Origin: Pseudanabaena sp. M53BS1SP1A06MG
GTDB taxonomy: Bacteria; Cyanobacteriota; Cyanobacteriia; Pseudanabaenales; Pseudanabaenaceae
Length of the DNA stretch: 64,000 bases
Direction: 5' to 3'
NCBI GenBank assembly: GCA_020404105.1
Contig: JADBWH010000090.1
Span: 1 to 64,000 of the forward strand
Both the position numbers and the translations under genes were made by a program. The notes under the pieces are model-generated. The model saw nothing but the letters and a program-made list of their open reading frames with translations. It was not told the DNA's origin and ran no database searches. How positions within the stretch are numbered: the stretch's first letter is position 1; each line of letters begins with the position of its first letter. Positions 37,226 to 46,711 of the stretch are shown here, piece after piece.

Positions 37226-39523
37226 ATGGGAAAAAAGTTTGTTCTTTCACAGCAACGACTAAAGACATTCCCTCGTATTGTAGCAATTGTAATATTGGGA
37301 CTAATTTACTATGGCATAGCAGAAATTTCCCGTCATATAGCCACCACACCTCAATCAGTCACGCCTATTTGGCCGCCTGATGGCTTTGCTTCGGCTGCAG
37401 TTTTAATTTTTGGCTATCAGATTTTACCAGGGGTATTAATTGGCTCATTTCTTGCTAATATCTGGGCTTTTTTTAATGCGGATAACTGGTATATGGCGAT
37501 CGCTTCCGTCCTTCAGGTAGTAGGAATTGCAATCGGGACAACGCTTGGTACTGGCTTTGGCAATTATTTGTTTCGACAAATCATGAAGAGGAGAAATCTA
37601 TTTAGACGTTTGAATGACGTTTATAAGTTTCTTCTCTTAATAGGTTTGATTCCACCCATGATCAACGCTACCGTTGGCGTAGTTTGTTTATGCTTAGGAA
37701 GCAAAGTTAGTTGGTCAGTTTTTGGAACAGTTTGGCTAACTTGGTGGATTTCTAATGTTGCAGGAATATGTATATTTACGCCTGCAATTTTAAGCTGGTA
37801 TGAATTCTATTTAAAACATCTCAATACTATTCAAGATGCTAAGCAATTCCCATTTAGCGCTCAAATTCAAATTTCACGATTAAATCTATGGCGAGTTTTT
37901 GAGACAACCACATTAATTATTACTGTGATTTGTCTTAGCTTAGCTTCTTTCTATGAAGAATTCGACTTGGAATATATGTTAATTCCTTGCCTAGTCTGGA
38001 CAGTACTAAGATTTGGTCACCTAGGAGCCACAAATTTAATTGTTGTGATTACAATGATTGCAATTTTAGGAACTGTAAAGAGATTCGGTGCTTTTGGTGA
38101 TGAATCCGTCTATTCATTGATTGGTTTGCAATCTTTTATTGTGGTTATGGTTGTCACGACTCTGAGCCTAATCGCAATACTAGCAGAGAAACAGCAAGCG
38201 ATCGCTAGTTTACAGCAATCAAAAATAAGACTAGTCAATAAATCTATTCAGCTTGAAAGTAGTAAGACAAGTTTGAACGAAACAGCTTTAATGCTAGAAA
38301 GACAAAATCTAGCATTAACTGAAGCAAAAAAAGCGGCTGAAGAAGCAAATCGGACGAAAACAGAATTTATCTCGAATATGAGCCATGAATTGAGAACTCC
38401 TCTCAATGCTATTTTGGGCTTAGTACAGCTATTACAAGAATCTAAAAATATTGACCGTCAAGAGAGATTAGATATTCAAACAATATATCAATCAGGAAAA
38501 CATCTACTTAACTTAATTGATGACATTCTCGACATCTCTAAGATTGAAGCAGGCAAGATGGATCTACATCTGCAAGATGTTTACTTATTCAGTTTATTAC
38601 AAGACTTAGTAGAAATTATCAGAGTTCAAGCTAATCAAAAAAATATTGAATTCATTTATTCATTTTCCCCTGATTTACCAAGAATAGTCCATACTGACAA
38701 TAAAAGATTAAGACAAATTTTATTGAACTTACTTAGTAATGCTGTTAAATTTACTAATAAAGGTCATATTATTTTCCGCGTCTATTTTCCTCAAGTGGAT
38801 GTGGATACAACAGAAACATCAACAAATATATTGATTAATTTTGAGGTTGAAGACTCAGGTATAGGTATTTCTGTAGATAAATTAGAATCCATATTTCTAG
38901 CCTTTGAGCAAGTTGGTGAAACACACTTAAAAAGTCTGGGTACTGGCTTAGGATTAGCAATTAGTCAAAAAATTGCAAAAATGATGGGTAGTAAAATTGT
39001 TGTTAGCAGTCAACTTGGTGTTGGAAGTATTTTTCAATTTAGTGTTAAGTTCCAAGTCCCTGAGTCCAATTTGTCTGTTAAACCAAATGTATCAATTATT
39101 GGTGGTAACTCAGTCTTTGAGCAAAACCTATCACAGAAGCTGCCCTTAAAAATTCTAATTGCTGAAGATAACATTGTTAATCAAAAAGTTGCTCATAGAA
39201 TTTTGAGTAGATTAGGTTATGAAGCTGATATTGTTACTAATGGGTTAAAGGTCTTAGAAGCATTGAATAAACACAGCTATGATGTAATTTTTATGGATGT
39301 ACAGATGCCTGAGATGGATGGTTTGGAAGCTACTAAGAAAATTGTGAATGATCCCCATAGATTGCATCGTCCTTATATTATTGCAATGACAGCTGGTGCT
39401 ATGGAAGGTGATCGTGAGATTTGTCTAGAATCAGGTATGGATGACTACATCAGTAAACCCGTCAATGTAAATTTGCTAGTAGATGCATTATTGCGATCGC
39501 AATCTAGCACACATAGGGCTTAG
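37226..39523 (+). CDS. MASE1 hybrid sensor histidine kinase
   Basis: Residues ~15-325 hold eight or so hydrophobic helices with the MASE1 pattern (TPIWPPDGFASAAVLIFGYQILPGVLIGSFLANIWAF). After a coiled coil (~325-375), HisKA carries H387 (SNMSHELRTPLNAILGL), followed by HATPase motifs (NLLSNAVKFT, DSGIGI, GTGLGLAIS) and a C-terminal receiver domain with phospho-accepting D691 (FMDVQMPEMDG). It is an intramolecular phosphorelay sensor. The signal is unknown and no cognate regulator is adjacent. Confidence 0.93.
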   Translation: MGKKFVLSQQRLKTFPRIVAIVILGLIYYGIAEISRHIATTPQSVTPIWPPDGFASAAVLIFGYQILPGVLIGSFLANIWAFFNADNWYMAIASVLQVVGIAIGTTLGTGFGNYLFRQIMKRRNLFRRLNDVYKFLLLIGLIPPMINATVGVVCLCLGSKVSWSVFGTVWLTWWISNVAGICIFTPAILSWYEFYLKHLNTIQDAKQFPFSAQIQISRLNLWRVFETTTLIITVICLSLASFYEEFDLEYMLIPCLVWTVLRFGHLGATNLIVVITMIAILGTVKRFGAFGDESVYSLIGLQSFIVVMVVTTLSLIAILAEKQQAIASLQQSKIRLVNKSIQLESSKTSLNETALMLERQNLALTEAKKAAEEANRTKTEFISNMSHELRTPLNAILGLVQLLQESKNIDRQERLDIQTIYQSGKHLLNLIDDILDISKIEAGKMDLHLQDVYLFSLLQDLVEIIRVQANQKNIEFIYSFSPDLPRIVHTDNKRLRQILLNLLSNAVKFTNKGHIIFRVYFPQVDVDTTETSTNILINFEVEDSGIGISVDKLESIFLAFEQVGETHLKSLGTGLGLAISQKIAKMMGSKIVVSSQLGVGSIFQFSVKFQVPESNLSVKPNVSIIGGNSVFEQNLSQKLPLKILIAEDNIVNQKVAHRILSRLGYEADIVTNGLKVLEALNKHSYDVIFMDVQMPEMDGLEATKKIVNDPHRLHRPYIIAMTAGAMEGDREICLESGMDDYISKPVNVNLLVDALLRSQSSTHRA

Positions 39524-39647
39524 ATAATAGGCTTTACAATTGTAATAAGTTGTTGATTTTGTATTTTGAGGATGAGCTTTCCAAAGGGTTTACTTTCATA
39601 AAATATATGTCCATATTCAAGTTCTTGATTTTTGAGGAGAGATAGTA

Positions 39648-40730
39648 GTGAAAATTGGCGTACCAAAAGAAATTAAGGATCTTGAGTTTCGGGTAGGGTT
39701 AACACCTGCGGGGGTAGAGGCTTTAACTGCGCGATCGCATCAAGTTTTTATTGAGACAAATGCGGGGCTTGGTTCTGGCTTTAGTGATGAGGAATACATC
39801 GAGGCAGGTGCAAAAATTGTGGCGACTCCCCAAGAGGTATATGCCCAAGAAATGGTAATCAAGGTGAAGGAACCTTTGCCCAGTGAATATCCCTTACTAC
39901 ATCCGCATTTGATTTTATTTGCCTATCTGCATCTTGCGGCTGATCGCCAATTAACAGAGGCTCTGATCAAGTCGGGGGCGACCTGCATTGCTTATGAAAC
40001 AGTACAGTTAGACAATGGTCAATTACCTCTGCTCGTACCGATGAGCATCATTGCAGGGCGGTTATCAGTGCAGTTTGGGGCGCATTACTTAACGAAGCAA
40101 CAAGGGGGCAGTGGAGTTTTACTAGGCGGTATTCCGGGGGTGCGTTCTGGTCATGTTGTGGTTCTTGGTGGTGGCGTAGTTGGGACTGAAGCAGCCAGAA
40201 TGGCAATTGGTTTGGGGGCGAGGGTGACAATTTTAGATATCAATTTAACGCGCCTTAGCGAACTCGAATCCCTATTTGGATCACGGGTACAACTGTTGTA
40301 TAGCAATGCCAGTAATATTTCGGAAGTTGTGATTTCGGCAGATTTAGTAATCGGTGCGGTATTGATTACGGGCAAACGCGCACCCACTCTAGTAAATCGT
40401 GAATTAGTGCGTCAGATGCGATCGCATTCCGTAATAGTCGATGTGGCAGTTGATCAAGGTGGTTGTATTGAAACAGTGTGCCCAACTTCGCACACACAAC
40501 CGATTTATGAAGAAGAAGGGGTTTTACATTATGGTGTCCCAAATATGCCTGGGGCTGTACCTTGGACAGCAACCCAAGCTTTAGTTAATGCTACATTGCC
40601 CTATGCTTTAGCTTTAGCGGATTTGGGATTAGATGCATTGAAATACGATCACGCTTTGGCAAAGGGGGTAAATATTCAAAACGGTAAAATTGTTTATCCA
40701 GCCGTAGCTGAATTATTCCTTGGATGTTAA
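39648..40730 (+). CDS. ald: Alanine dehydrogenase
   Basis: The alanine dehydrogenase/PNT N-terminal fold has MKIGVPKEIKDLEFRVGLTPAGVEAL and VKVKEPLPSEY. The NAD-binding domain has HVVVLGGGVVGTEAARMAIGLGARVTILD, and the C-terminal part reads DVAVDQGGCIET and YGVPNMPGAVPWTAT. The enzyme interconverts alanine and pyruvate with ammonium. The start is GTG 39648 after a GAGGAGAG ribosome-binding site. The gene stands alone and has normal length (360). Confidence 0.95.
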   Translation: MKIGVPKEIKDLEFRVGLTPAGVEALTARSHQVFIETNAGLGSGFSDEEYIEAGAKIVATPQEVYAQEMVIKVKEPLPSEYPLLHPHLILFAYLHLAADRQLTEALIKSGATCIAYETVQLDNGQLPLLVPMSIIAGRLSVQFGAHYLTKQQGGSGVLLGGIPGVRSGHVVVLGGGVVGTEAARMAIGLGARVTILDINLTRLSELESLFGSRVQLLYSNASNISEVVISADLVIGAVLITGKRAPTLVNRELVRQMRSHSVIVDVAVDQGGCIETVCPTSHTQPIYEEEGVLHYGVPNMPGAVPWTATQALVNATLPYALALADLGLDALKYDHALAKGVNIQNGKIVYPAVAELFLGC

Positions 40731-40861
40731 AAACCCTCATTGGTTTGGGTAAAATCGTCAATGTTACAAACAAAGCAATAATTAAGTCATTACTTGCTTA
40801 AAACCATTGCTCAATTGTTAGAGACTGAGACCAAATTAGGGTCTAAGAATGAGGATAAATC

Positions 40862-41905
40862 ATGAAAGCAGTGCGATTAAATCTTGAAGATAGACAAGCT
40901 TGGCAGAAACTACAGCATGTTCTGACCAGTCTTGCTTCCGATTATATGGATATCGTGGCTGCTGAACAAACAGAATTTAAGTTTGAACAGCAAGTTCTAT
41001 CCATTGCTTTTACTTTGATTGAAGCTAATTCCGATCGCGATCGCATCAATGAATTCACTCAAAATATTGACCGCTATTTTAATCGGTTGCAATTGGTGAG
41101 TGTACGTCGCATAGAATGGGAATTTTATATCATTGGAGAAGATGTCCCAGTCTTAGCACAGGGGAGAGATATTCCATTAATTGCTGCACCTGCTCCCCTC
41201 CCTCAAAGCGCCCTAGTGCGTAAAGAGGATCGGCAATCGCTTACTCGAAATACTCCTCAAGGAGCTATATCTAAAGGTAGATTTAAAGTTGGCAATCTGG
41301 TTCGACGTTTACGAGGCTGGTTGCTTGATCCGAGAACAATTGCCGCAGCTCGTATTACGAGTCGCATCACCATCCGCGATCCCAAAGGAGCTTTAGAAGC
41401 AATTCGGACTAGTGCGATCGCCAAGTTTAATGACACTATTGAATGGGTTGATACTTTCCCTTGGGAAACTTGGACTAAGGAAAAAGCGCAACAGATTAAA
41501 CGCCGCCATCAACGCAATCTTGTCCGTGCTGTGATTGAGGATGTAATAGTGTTGGGGGTAGTCCTGATATGTCTATATTGGCTGACCGAAGCCCTATCGG
41601 GACCAACTATTAATCTAGCGCTATTGCCTCCACGTCATTATGACAACAACATTACTAATGTACAGTACCGTTGTGGCAACCCTGGAGTCACCCTTAAAAA
41701 CTATGTTTGTCTAGGACGGGGAATGCGTTATGACCAAGTATCCAGCATCTTGGGAGGAGAAGGTCGTCCTCTAGGTATCGATCATAAATATGGCGATCGC
41801 GCCGTGATTGTAAGTTGGTCAAACAATGACTTAAGCATGAATGCTACCTTTGTCGATGACAAGTTAGTTTCTAGAGCCTATCGTCAACTGACCGCTAGCA
41901 AATAA
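40862..41905 (+). CDS. Conserved cyanobacterial membrane protein with C-terminal OmlA/BLIP-like domain
   Basis: The N-terminal half (~1-110) is predicted soluble. A basic stretch, RRLRGWLLDPRTIAAARITSR, follows, then one hydrophobic helix (~223-243, VIEDVIVLGVVLICLYWLTEA). After it, ~85 residues (YVCLGRGMRYDQVSSILGG ... VSWSNNDLSMNATFVDDKLVSRAYRQL) resemble the SmpA/OmlA or BLIP-like small beta domain. I recognise no function. A terminator-like hairpin follows at 41911-41935. Confidence 0.65.
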   Translation: MKAVRLNLEDRQAWQKLQHVLTSLASDYMDIVAAEQTEFKFEQQVLSIAFTLIEANSDRDRINEFTQNIDRYFNRLQLVSVRRIEWEFYIIGEDVPVLAQGRDIPLIAAPAPLPQSALVRKEDRQSLTRNTPQGAISKGRFKVGNLVRRLRGWLLDPRTIAAARITSRITIRDPKGALEAIRTSAIAKFNDTIEWVDTFPWETWTKEKAQQIKRRHQRNLVRAVIEDVIVLGVVLICLYWLTEALSGPTINLALLPPRHYDNNITNVQYRCGNPGVTLKNYVCLGRGMRYDQVSSILGGEGRPLGIDHKYGDRAVIVSWSNNDLSMNATFVDDKLVSRAYRQLTASK

Positions 41906-41910
41906 AATAA

Positions 41911-41935
41911 ACAAGGTTCGCTAGGTGAACCTTGT
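41911..41935 (+). terminator. Terminator-like hairpin
   Basis: Arms ACAAGGTTC (41911-41919) and GAACCTTGT (41927-41935) form a 7-base loop hairpin just after the stop of the preceding gene, followed by CTATTTTA. It covers the first TTG of the following frame, so that TTG is unlikely to be the real start. Confidence 0.6.
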
Positions 41936-41958
41936 CTATTTTAGGGATAACAGTTGCT

Positions 41959-42699
41959 TTGAAAAGATTGTCTAATATTTTCAGCTTGTTAAATTGGCTG
42001 ACTTGCATTAGCCTTGCACCACAATTAACAGTGCTCGCGGCTAATCCAAAAGCAAATACATCTCTGGCTAATCAAATCTCTCCAGTCGATCAACGGGCTG
42101 CTGATGAATATCGACAGTTAGGGCTTTCCTATCGCAAGCAAGAACGTTTTGATGATGCGATCGCCGCTTTACAGCAATCCGTCAAACTCGATCCCAAAAA
42201 TATTGACGGTCGCATTATCCTTGGTTGGACACAACATCTCGCGAAAAAGCATGAGGCAGCCGCTACATCACTGTGGGAAGCAATCTACCGATCACCCACA
42301 TCTCTACAGGCTTTTAATGCGATCGGTATCGTCTATCTAGTGCGGGGAGATCTCCCCCAGTCAGTGGTTTTACATAGTTGGGCTGCACTTCTCAAAACAG
42401 ACAACGAGATCGCACATTACAATCTCAGCCTAGCCTATCAGCGTTTAAAAAAATATGATTTAGCGATCGCCTATGCCCAAAAAGCAATCAAACTAGAGCC
42501 TAGTAACCCACATCCCCTTGTGGCTCTGGCGATTGCTCAATGGACATCTGGCGATCAGTCTGGGGCAAAAAAAACATTTCGGGATGCTATCAGTGTGGAT
42601 GTGCGATATCGAAGTTCCGACTTCTTAAGTTTTCTCAACGAAGCAGGCTTTAGCAATGAGCAAATTCAAATCGCTAAACAAGTTTTAGCCAGTTTATAG
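41959..42699 (+). CDS. Secreted or lipid-bilayer-associated TPR protein
   Basis: From TTG 41959 the product begins with a signal-peptide-like segment (KRLSNIFSLLNWLTCISLAPQLTVLA, ~2-27). Five TPR-like repeats then follow: YRQLGLSYRKQERFDDAIAALQQSVKLDP, AFNAIGIVYLVRGDLPQSV and HYNLSLAYQRLKKYDLAIAYAQKAIKLEP are clear. It is probably periplasmic and mediates protein interaction. The frame reaches back to TTG 41932, which falls inside a hairpin stem. Its 3' end has a diverged duplicate at 42736-42796. Confidence 0.75.
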   Translation: MKRLSNIFSLLNWLTCISLAPQLTVLAANPKANTSLANQISPVDQRAADEYRQLGLSYRKQERFDDAIAALQQSVKLDPKNIDGRIILGWTQHLAKKHEAAATSLWEAIYRSPTSLQAFNAIGIVYLVRGDLPQSVVLHSWAALLKTDNEIAHYNLSLAYQRLKKYDLAIAYAQKAIKLEPSNPHPLVALAIAQWTSGDQSGAKKTFRDAISVDVRYRSSDFLSFLNEAGFSNEQIQIAKQVLASL

Positions 42700-42796
42700 C
42701 ATTTTTTCTATGTAATTTACATCTACTTAAATCATTAGCAATGAGCAAATTCAAGTCGCTAAACAAGTTTTGTTAATTTATAGTAGATTTTCTATA
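42651..42796. repeat. Short direct duplication of the TPR gene 3' end
   Basis: TAGCAATGAGCAAATTCAAa/gTCGCTAAACAAGTTTT occurs at 42651 and again at 42736, with a continuing similarity through TTTATAG...TTTTCTAT. The copies are ~60 bases each and offset by 85 bases. The first lies in the end of the TPR gene, the second in non-coding DNA. Confidence 0.7.
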
Positions 42797-43201
42797 TGCC
42801 ATATACTATATAATGTATAGAAATTCTAAATCATTTGTTAATTTTTTGCTTTTTGGAAGTTCCCTCTTTAGGGTGTAATCCCATAAAAACTTGGGATTGC
42901 GATATCTTGCTAAGACAACATAATCAATATCCATGAAATACATATAAAATAATAATACTTAAGCTTCCAATATTTAGCTAAGATAAACGTGTGAATGTTT
43001 CGCTTATAACCGTATTAATAATTGATTAATTTATTATTATTTATAGGACTTACATATTTATAGATTTGGTGCAGGCGAATCCCAAACCACATCTACCCTA
43101 AACCTAATATATTCGTTCGGTTTGCGTAAATCCTATTTAGCTAGTTTAAAATCAAAGAATTTTGTTTGGGTTGCGAAAAGCCAAAGATAGAAGGATAGAT
43201 A
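42700..43201. other. AT-rich gene-free stretch
   Basis: No gene is evident. It contains the second copy of the 60-base duplication and a palindromic repeat (43044-43135). The DnaJ-TPR gene starts at GTG 43202. Confidence 0.5.
43044..43135. repeat. Palindromic MITE-like repeat, copy 2
   Basis: The ends are TAGGACTTAC (from 43044) and GTAAATCCTA (to 43135). The segments CCACATCTACCC and TTCGTTCGGTTTGCGTAA also occur, in mixed orientation, in the element at 301-393. This copy has lost the central GC-rich hairpin. It is the diverged second member of a dispersed family. Confidence 0.65.
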
Positions 43202-44317
43202 GTGGAAACTCCAAGAACATTCCGCATAGAGCGTGGCATTGGTCAATATGACTTTAATGATTACTATGCTGTATTAGGCTTACCACTAACAGCAAATGCT
43301 TCCCAAGTGCGTAGGCAATATCTCTCAATTGCAAAATGTTTGCATCCAGATATTTATGGGCGTTCGCCATCTGAGAAACTGGTTGCTACTCAATACCTAT
43401 CTAAATTAGTAAATCCCGCCTACGACGTGCTTTCTCAAGAGCGTGAGCGTACAGAATATTCAGCGATTTTAAAATTATTAGGGAAACGCTTAATGAAGCG
43501 TAAGCAGATATTTACACTTCAGTCGGAACTTGCCAAAAAATATTTAACTACGTCTACAGATATCAATTACGAAGAAATAGTCCAGACTATTGCAAAAGTC
43601 CAGTATCAAGATCTTGACCAAGTCTTAGATCACATTAGTCTATTAAGCGAACTAAATTTGGTGCATATTCTCCTTCAAGAAGGATATAGGCATAAATCCC
43701 ATGAAGCGATGAATTCAGGAACTAGTACTAGTACAGCTAAGATAGCTGTACCTAATGGCATGACAAGCAACATAAATAGCAATAGTACAAATAATGTCAG
43801 CAATACTAGTGGTAGTAGAGTCAGTTCTAGTTATCCCAATAGAACGAATAGCAACTTTCAAATGCGAGGTGAAGCTCAAGCTTCGTCCCGTAATGTAGAT
43901 GGTAATGCAAATAATGCCGCGTCTAGCGCGAATAACGTTGCATCAGGCAGTACAGAGCAAGCTCAAACTGCGACTAATAATGCATCTGCCTCAAGTAATC
44001 AATATATTCGTCAAGCTGAGGTCTATATCAATCAAGAATTATGGGCTTTAGCATTAAAGGAATTACGCAGTGCGATTCAAGTAGATTGTAAAAACAGCAA
44101 ATGTCATGCTTTGTTAGGATTGGTCTATATGAATCAAAAGCTATCAGGTATGGCGAAGGTGAGTTTTCAGCAAGCATTGAAACTCAATCCAAATGAGCCT
44201 TTGGCACTACAGTACATTAATCAAGTTAGTGGCGTAACATCAAATGTAGGTAAAAATCAATCTAAGCCTAAAGACGACAAGAAAAGTGGATTGTTTGGTT
44301 GGTTAAGTAAAGACTAA
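43202..44317 (+). CDS. J-domain protein with C-terminal TPR region
   Basis: A J domain at ~16-80 has DYYAVLGLPLTANASQVRRQYLSIAKCLHPDIYG, with the HPD motif, so an Hsp70 cochaperone is likely. A helical middle (~90-160) is followed by a long Asn/Ser/Thr/Ala-rich disordered linker (~165-265), and two TPR repeats (QELWALALKELRSAIQVDCKNSKCHALLGLVYMNQKL, MAKVSFQQALKLNPNEP). It starts at GTG 43202. The function beyond cochaperone is unknown. Confidence 0.85.
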   Translation: METPRTFRIERGIGQYDFNDYYAVLGLPLTANASQVRRQYLSIAKCLHPDIYGRSPSEKLVATQYLSKLVNPAYDVLSQERERTEYSAILKLLGKRLMKRKQIFTLQSELAKKYLTTSTDINYEEIVQTIAKVQYQDLDQVLDHISLLSELNLVHILLQEGYRHKSHEAMNSGTSTSTAKIAVPNGMTSNINSNSTNNVSNTSGSRVSSSYPNRTNSNFQMRGEAQASSRNVDGNANNAASSANNVASGSTEQAQTATNNASASSNQYIRQAEVYINQELWALALKELRSAIQVDCKNSKCHALLGLVYMNQKLSGMAKVSFQQALKLNPNEPLALQYINQVSGVTSNVGKNQSKPKDDKKSGLFGWLSKD

Positions 44318-44365
44318 AATTACCAAAAAAATGTGGTGCTTTGCATCGCATTTTTGATTTGAAGT

Positions 44366-45334
44366 ATGAACGAGCATCAATTACCTGCACAGGAACTAAA
44401 ACAAGCGATCGCTCAAAAAGCTCTAGCCTTGGGATTTAATAAGGTCGGGATTGCGAAGGCGGAATCTGGGATTGAAGCTGAGCGTTTGCAAGAATGGCTT
44501 TCTTTAGGCTATCAAGCAGATATGGACTGGATGGCAAATCCGAAGCGGCAGGATATTACACAGGTAATGTCAGGAGCCAAGTCTGTAATTTGTTTAGCGC
44601 TGAATTATTACACCCCTCATCAACATTCAAGTCATCGCCAAGTGGGGAAAATTTCCCGCTATGGCTGGGGACGTGACTATCATAAGGTTTTGACTAAAAA
44701 ATTAAAGGCTTTGGCTACTTGGTTGGAGTCTCTGAGTAATGATCTGGGTGATTATCAAGGGGAGAAGATCCAAACTCGTTATTATGTGGATACAGGACCG
44801 ATCGCCGAAAAAGCCTTTGCTCAGAGGGCAGGGATCGGTTGGATTGGCAAACATAGCAATGTGATTACTCGCGACTATGGCTCTTGGTTATTTCTCGGAG
44901 AAGTTCTCACCAATCTCGAACTAGAGCCTGATCGCCCTCATACCGAGCATTGTGGTACTTGTACGCGCTGTATTGATGCTTGCCCAACGGGGGCGATCGC
45001 CCAGCCTTTTGTGGTGGATGCTAATAGATGTATTGCTTATCACACCATTGAGAATAAAGCCAAACAAATTCCTGAAGCGATCGCAACTAATTTACAAAAC
45101 TGGGTTGCAGGCTGTGATATTTGTCAAGATGTCTGTCCTTGGAACCATCGTTTTGCTCAAGAGACATCGGAAGCTGATTTCCATCCTTTTCCTCACAATA
45201 TTGATCCACAGTTAACTGATTTAGTAACTATGACAGAAGAAATATGGGATCAGCACTTTAAAGGCTCAGCACTGCGAAGGATTAAACGCGATCGCTGGCA
45301 ACGTAACGCCCAAACATTAATTGATAAGGGATGA
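44366..45334 (+). CDS. queG: Epoxyqueuosine reductase
   Basis: The cobalamin-binding N-terminal domain (KQAIAQKALALGFNKVGIAKAE, GYQADMDWMANP) is followed by YVDTGPIAEKAFAQRAGIGWIGKH and two 4Fe-4S motifs: HCGTCTRCIDACPTGAI (~191-207) and CDICQDVCPWNH (~251-262). QueG reduces epoxyqueuosine to queuosine at tRNA position 34. Length 322 fits. A hairpin terminator follows at 45346-45400. Confidence 0.95.
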   Translation: MNEHQLPAQELKQAIAQKALALGFNKVGIAKAESGIEAERLQEWLSLGYQADMDWMANPKRQDITQVMSGAKSVICLALNYYTPHQHSSHRQVGKISRYGWGRDYHKVLTKKLKALATWLESLSNDLGDYQGEKIQTRYYVDTGPIAEKAFAQRAGIGWIGKHSNVITRDYGSWLFLGEVLTNLELEPDRPHTEHCGTCTRCIDACPTGAIAQPFVVDANRCIAYHTIENKAKQIPEAIATNLQNWVAGCDICQDVCPWNHRFAQETSEADFHPFPHNIDPQLTDLVTMTEEIWDQHFKGSALRRIKRDRWQRNAQTLIDKG

Positions 45335-45345
45335 GCAGTAGAATA

Positions 45346-45400
45346 GCAGAACTCAATTTTTTGGGTTTGGCTTTGCCAAGCTCCAAAAATTGAGTTCTGC
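45346..45400 (+). terminator. queG terminator
   Basis: Arms GCAGAACTCAATTTTTTGG (45346-45364) and CCAAAAATTGAGTTCTGC (45383-45400) surround an 18-base loop. It starts 12 bases after the stop codon. Confidence 0.7.
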
Positions 45401-45499
45401 CATTGATGCTTGCATAAGCTAAACGGCTGATATAAATTTGTTTAATAAGAAGCTTAGATTAGAATGATATCAACAGTAAATTTGAGTAATTAAATCATT

Positions 45500-46600
45500 T
45501 TGGCTGACCTAAAGATTGTTCGACATATTAAAGAAGGTGCAGAGCGCTGGAATGCTTGGCGTGAGAAAGCTCAACCTGAAGAGATTGAGATTGATTTGCA
45601 AAAAGCAGACCTCTCTGGTCTCAAGATGAGTGGCATCAATTTAAATCAAGCTAATCTCAGTAAAGCTAATTTTAGTCGAGCTGATTTAAGTAATGCGAAT
45701 TTAACGGGAGCTAATCTGAGTGGTGCTGTATTTCACAATGCTAACCTAAAGGGAGCTGATTTGCGTGGCGCAATCCTAGCTCAAGCAAACATTAGCCAAG
45801 CGAATGTTCAAGATGTCAATTTGGCTGGTACAGACCTGCGATCGCTAGAGCTTAGGGGCATCAATTTTGGCTCAGCTAACCTCAGTGGCGTAGATCTACG
45901 TGGAGTGAACCTCAGTGGCGAGAGTTTCCAAAAGATCAATCTTAATGGAGCTAATCTCAGTGGCGCATATCTCCAGAACACCGATTTTAGCGGGGCAAAT
46001 TTGAGTAATGCGAATCTCAGCAATGCCAAGCTGGTTCGTGCAAAATTGAGAGGCGCATTACTAACTCGTGCAAATTTATGTGGGGCTTCTCTTGATTTTG
46101 CGGATATCAGTATGAGTGGTTGTCTGATGGCAAATTTTAGTGAGGCAATTTTAAATAAAGCAATTCTCAATAAAGCAAATTTAGGGGGCACAATTTTTAG
46201 TGGAGCGCAGCTAGTCGGAGCAGAGTTATGTGATGCTTTTCTGGGAGATGCTTCTTTGAGCATGGCTAATTTAACGAAGGCAAATATTAGCCATGCTGAT
46301 TTAAGTCGTACCTACTTATATAGAGCGATTCTGACTCAGGCAACATGTATAGAAACTAAGTTTTATCATGCTGAACTTAATGAAGTTGATCTCAGTATGG
46401 CAATTCTTAAACAAGCAAATTTTGCTGTAGCTGATCTTCGGAATTCATACTTAGGTGGTGCAGACTTGAGTGGAGCAAGTCTAATGGGTACCAATTTACG
46501 AAATGCAAATTTTGCGAATGCCAATTTAACTGGCATAATTGCAGACAGTACAATTTGGGAAGGTGCTAATCTGCAAGGAGTAATTGGCTTTTCACTCTAG
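45500..46600 (+). CDS. Pentapeptide-repeat protein
   Basis: After ~33 residues (RHIKEGAERWNAWREKAQPEE), the rest is a near-continuous A(D/N)LXX repeat: ANLSKANFSRADLSNANLTGANLSGA and so on to ANFANANLTGI. About 60 units are counted by eye. It would fold as a right-handed quadrilateral beta helix. These proteins are abundant in cyanobacteria with mostly unknown roles, some tied to thylakoid or heterocyst functions. The start is TTG 45500. A REP-like palindrome follows. Confidence 0.92.
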   Translation: MADLKIVRHIKEGAERWNAWREKAQPEEIEIDLQKADLSGLKMSGINLNQANLSKANFSRADLSNANLTGANLSGAVFHNANLKGADLRGAILAQANISQANVQDVNLAGTDLRSLELRGINFGSANLSGVDLRGVNLSGESFQKINLNGANLSGAYLQNTDFSGANLSNANLSNAKLVRAKLRGALLTRANLCGASLDFADISMSGCLMANFSEAILNKAILNKANLGGTIFSGAQLVGAELCDAFLGDASLSMANLTKANISHADLSRTYLYRAILTQATCIETKFYHAELNEVDLSMAILKQANFAVADLRNSYLGGADLSGASLMGTNLRNANFANANLTGIIADSTIWEGANLQGVIGFSL

Positions 46601-46618
46601 TAAAAATGAACTCTTTTA

Positions 46619-46651
46619 GGTTTTCATTTTACCTACGGTAAAATGAAAACC
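46619..46651. repeat. REP-like palindrome, copy B
   Basis: Arms GGTTTTCATTTTACC and GGTAAAATGAAAACC are perfect, with a 3-base centre. It is a diverged relative of the palindrome at 22949-22997, and here follows the pentapeptide gene. It could also stop transcription, though no T-run is present. Confidence 0.7.
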
Positions 46652-46711
46652 GCCATATCAAATGCTAGGATGCACATAAGAGTATTTTGATATCCTCTAT
46701 AGTGATTAAGT

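Noticed and set aside
41932-41958. TTG start of the TPR gene
   Set aside because: This TTG lies inside the 3' arm of a hairpin just after the preceding gene, so the next TTG (41959) with a proper signal peptide is preferred.
45808-46263. 151-codon minus-strand frame within the pentapeptide gene
   Set aside because: It mirrors the repeat of the real gene on the other strand (regular Pro/Lys/Ala repeats), so it is an artefact.
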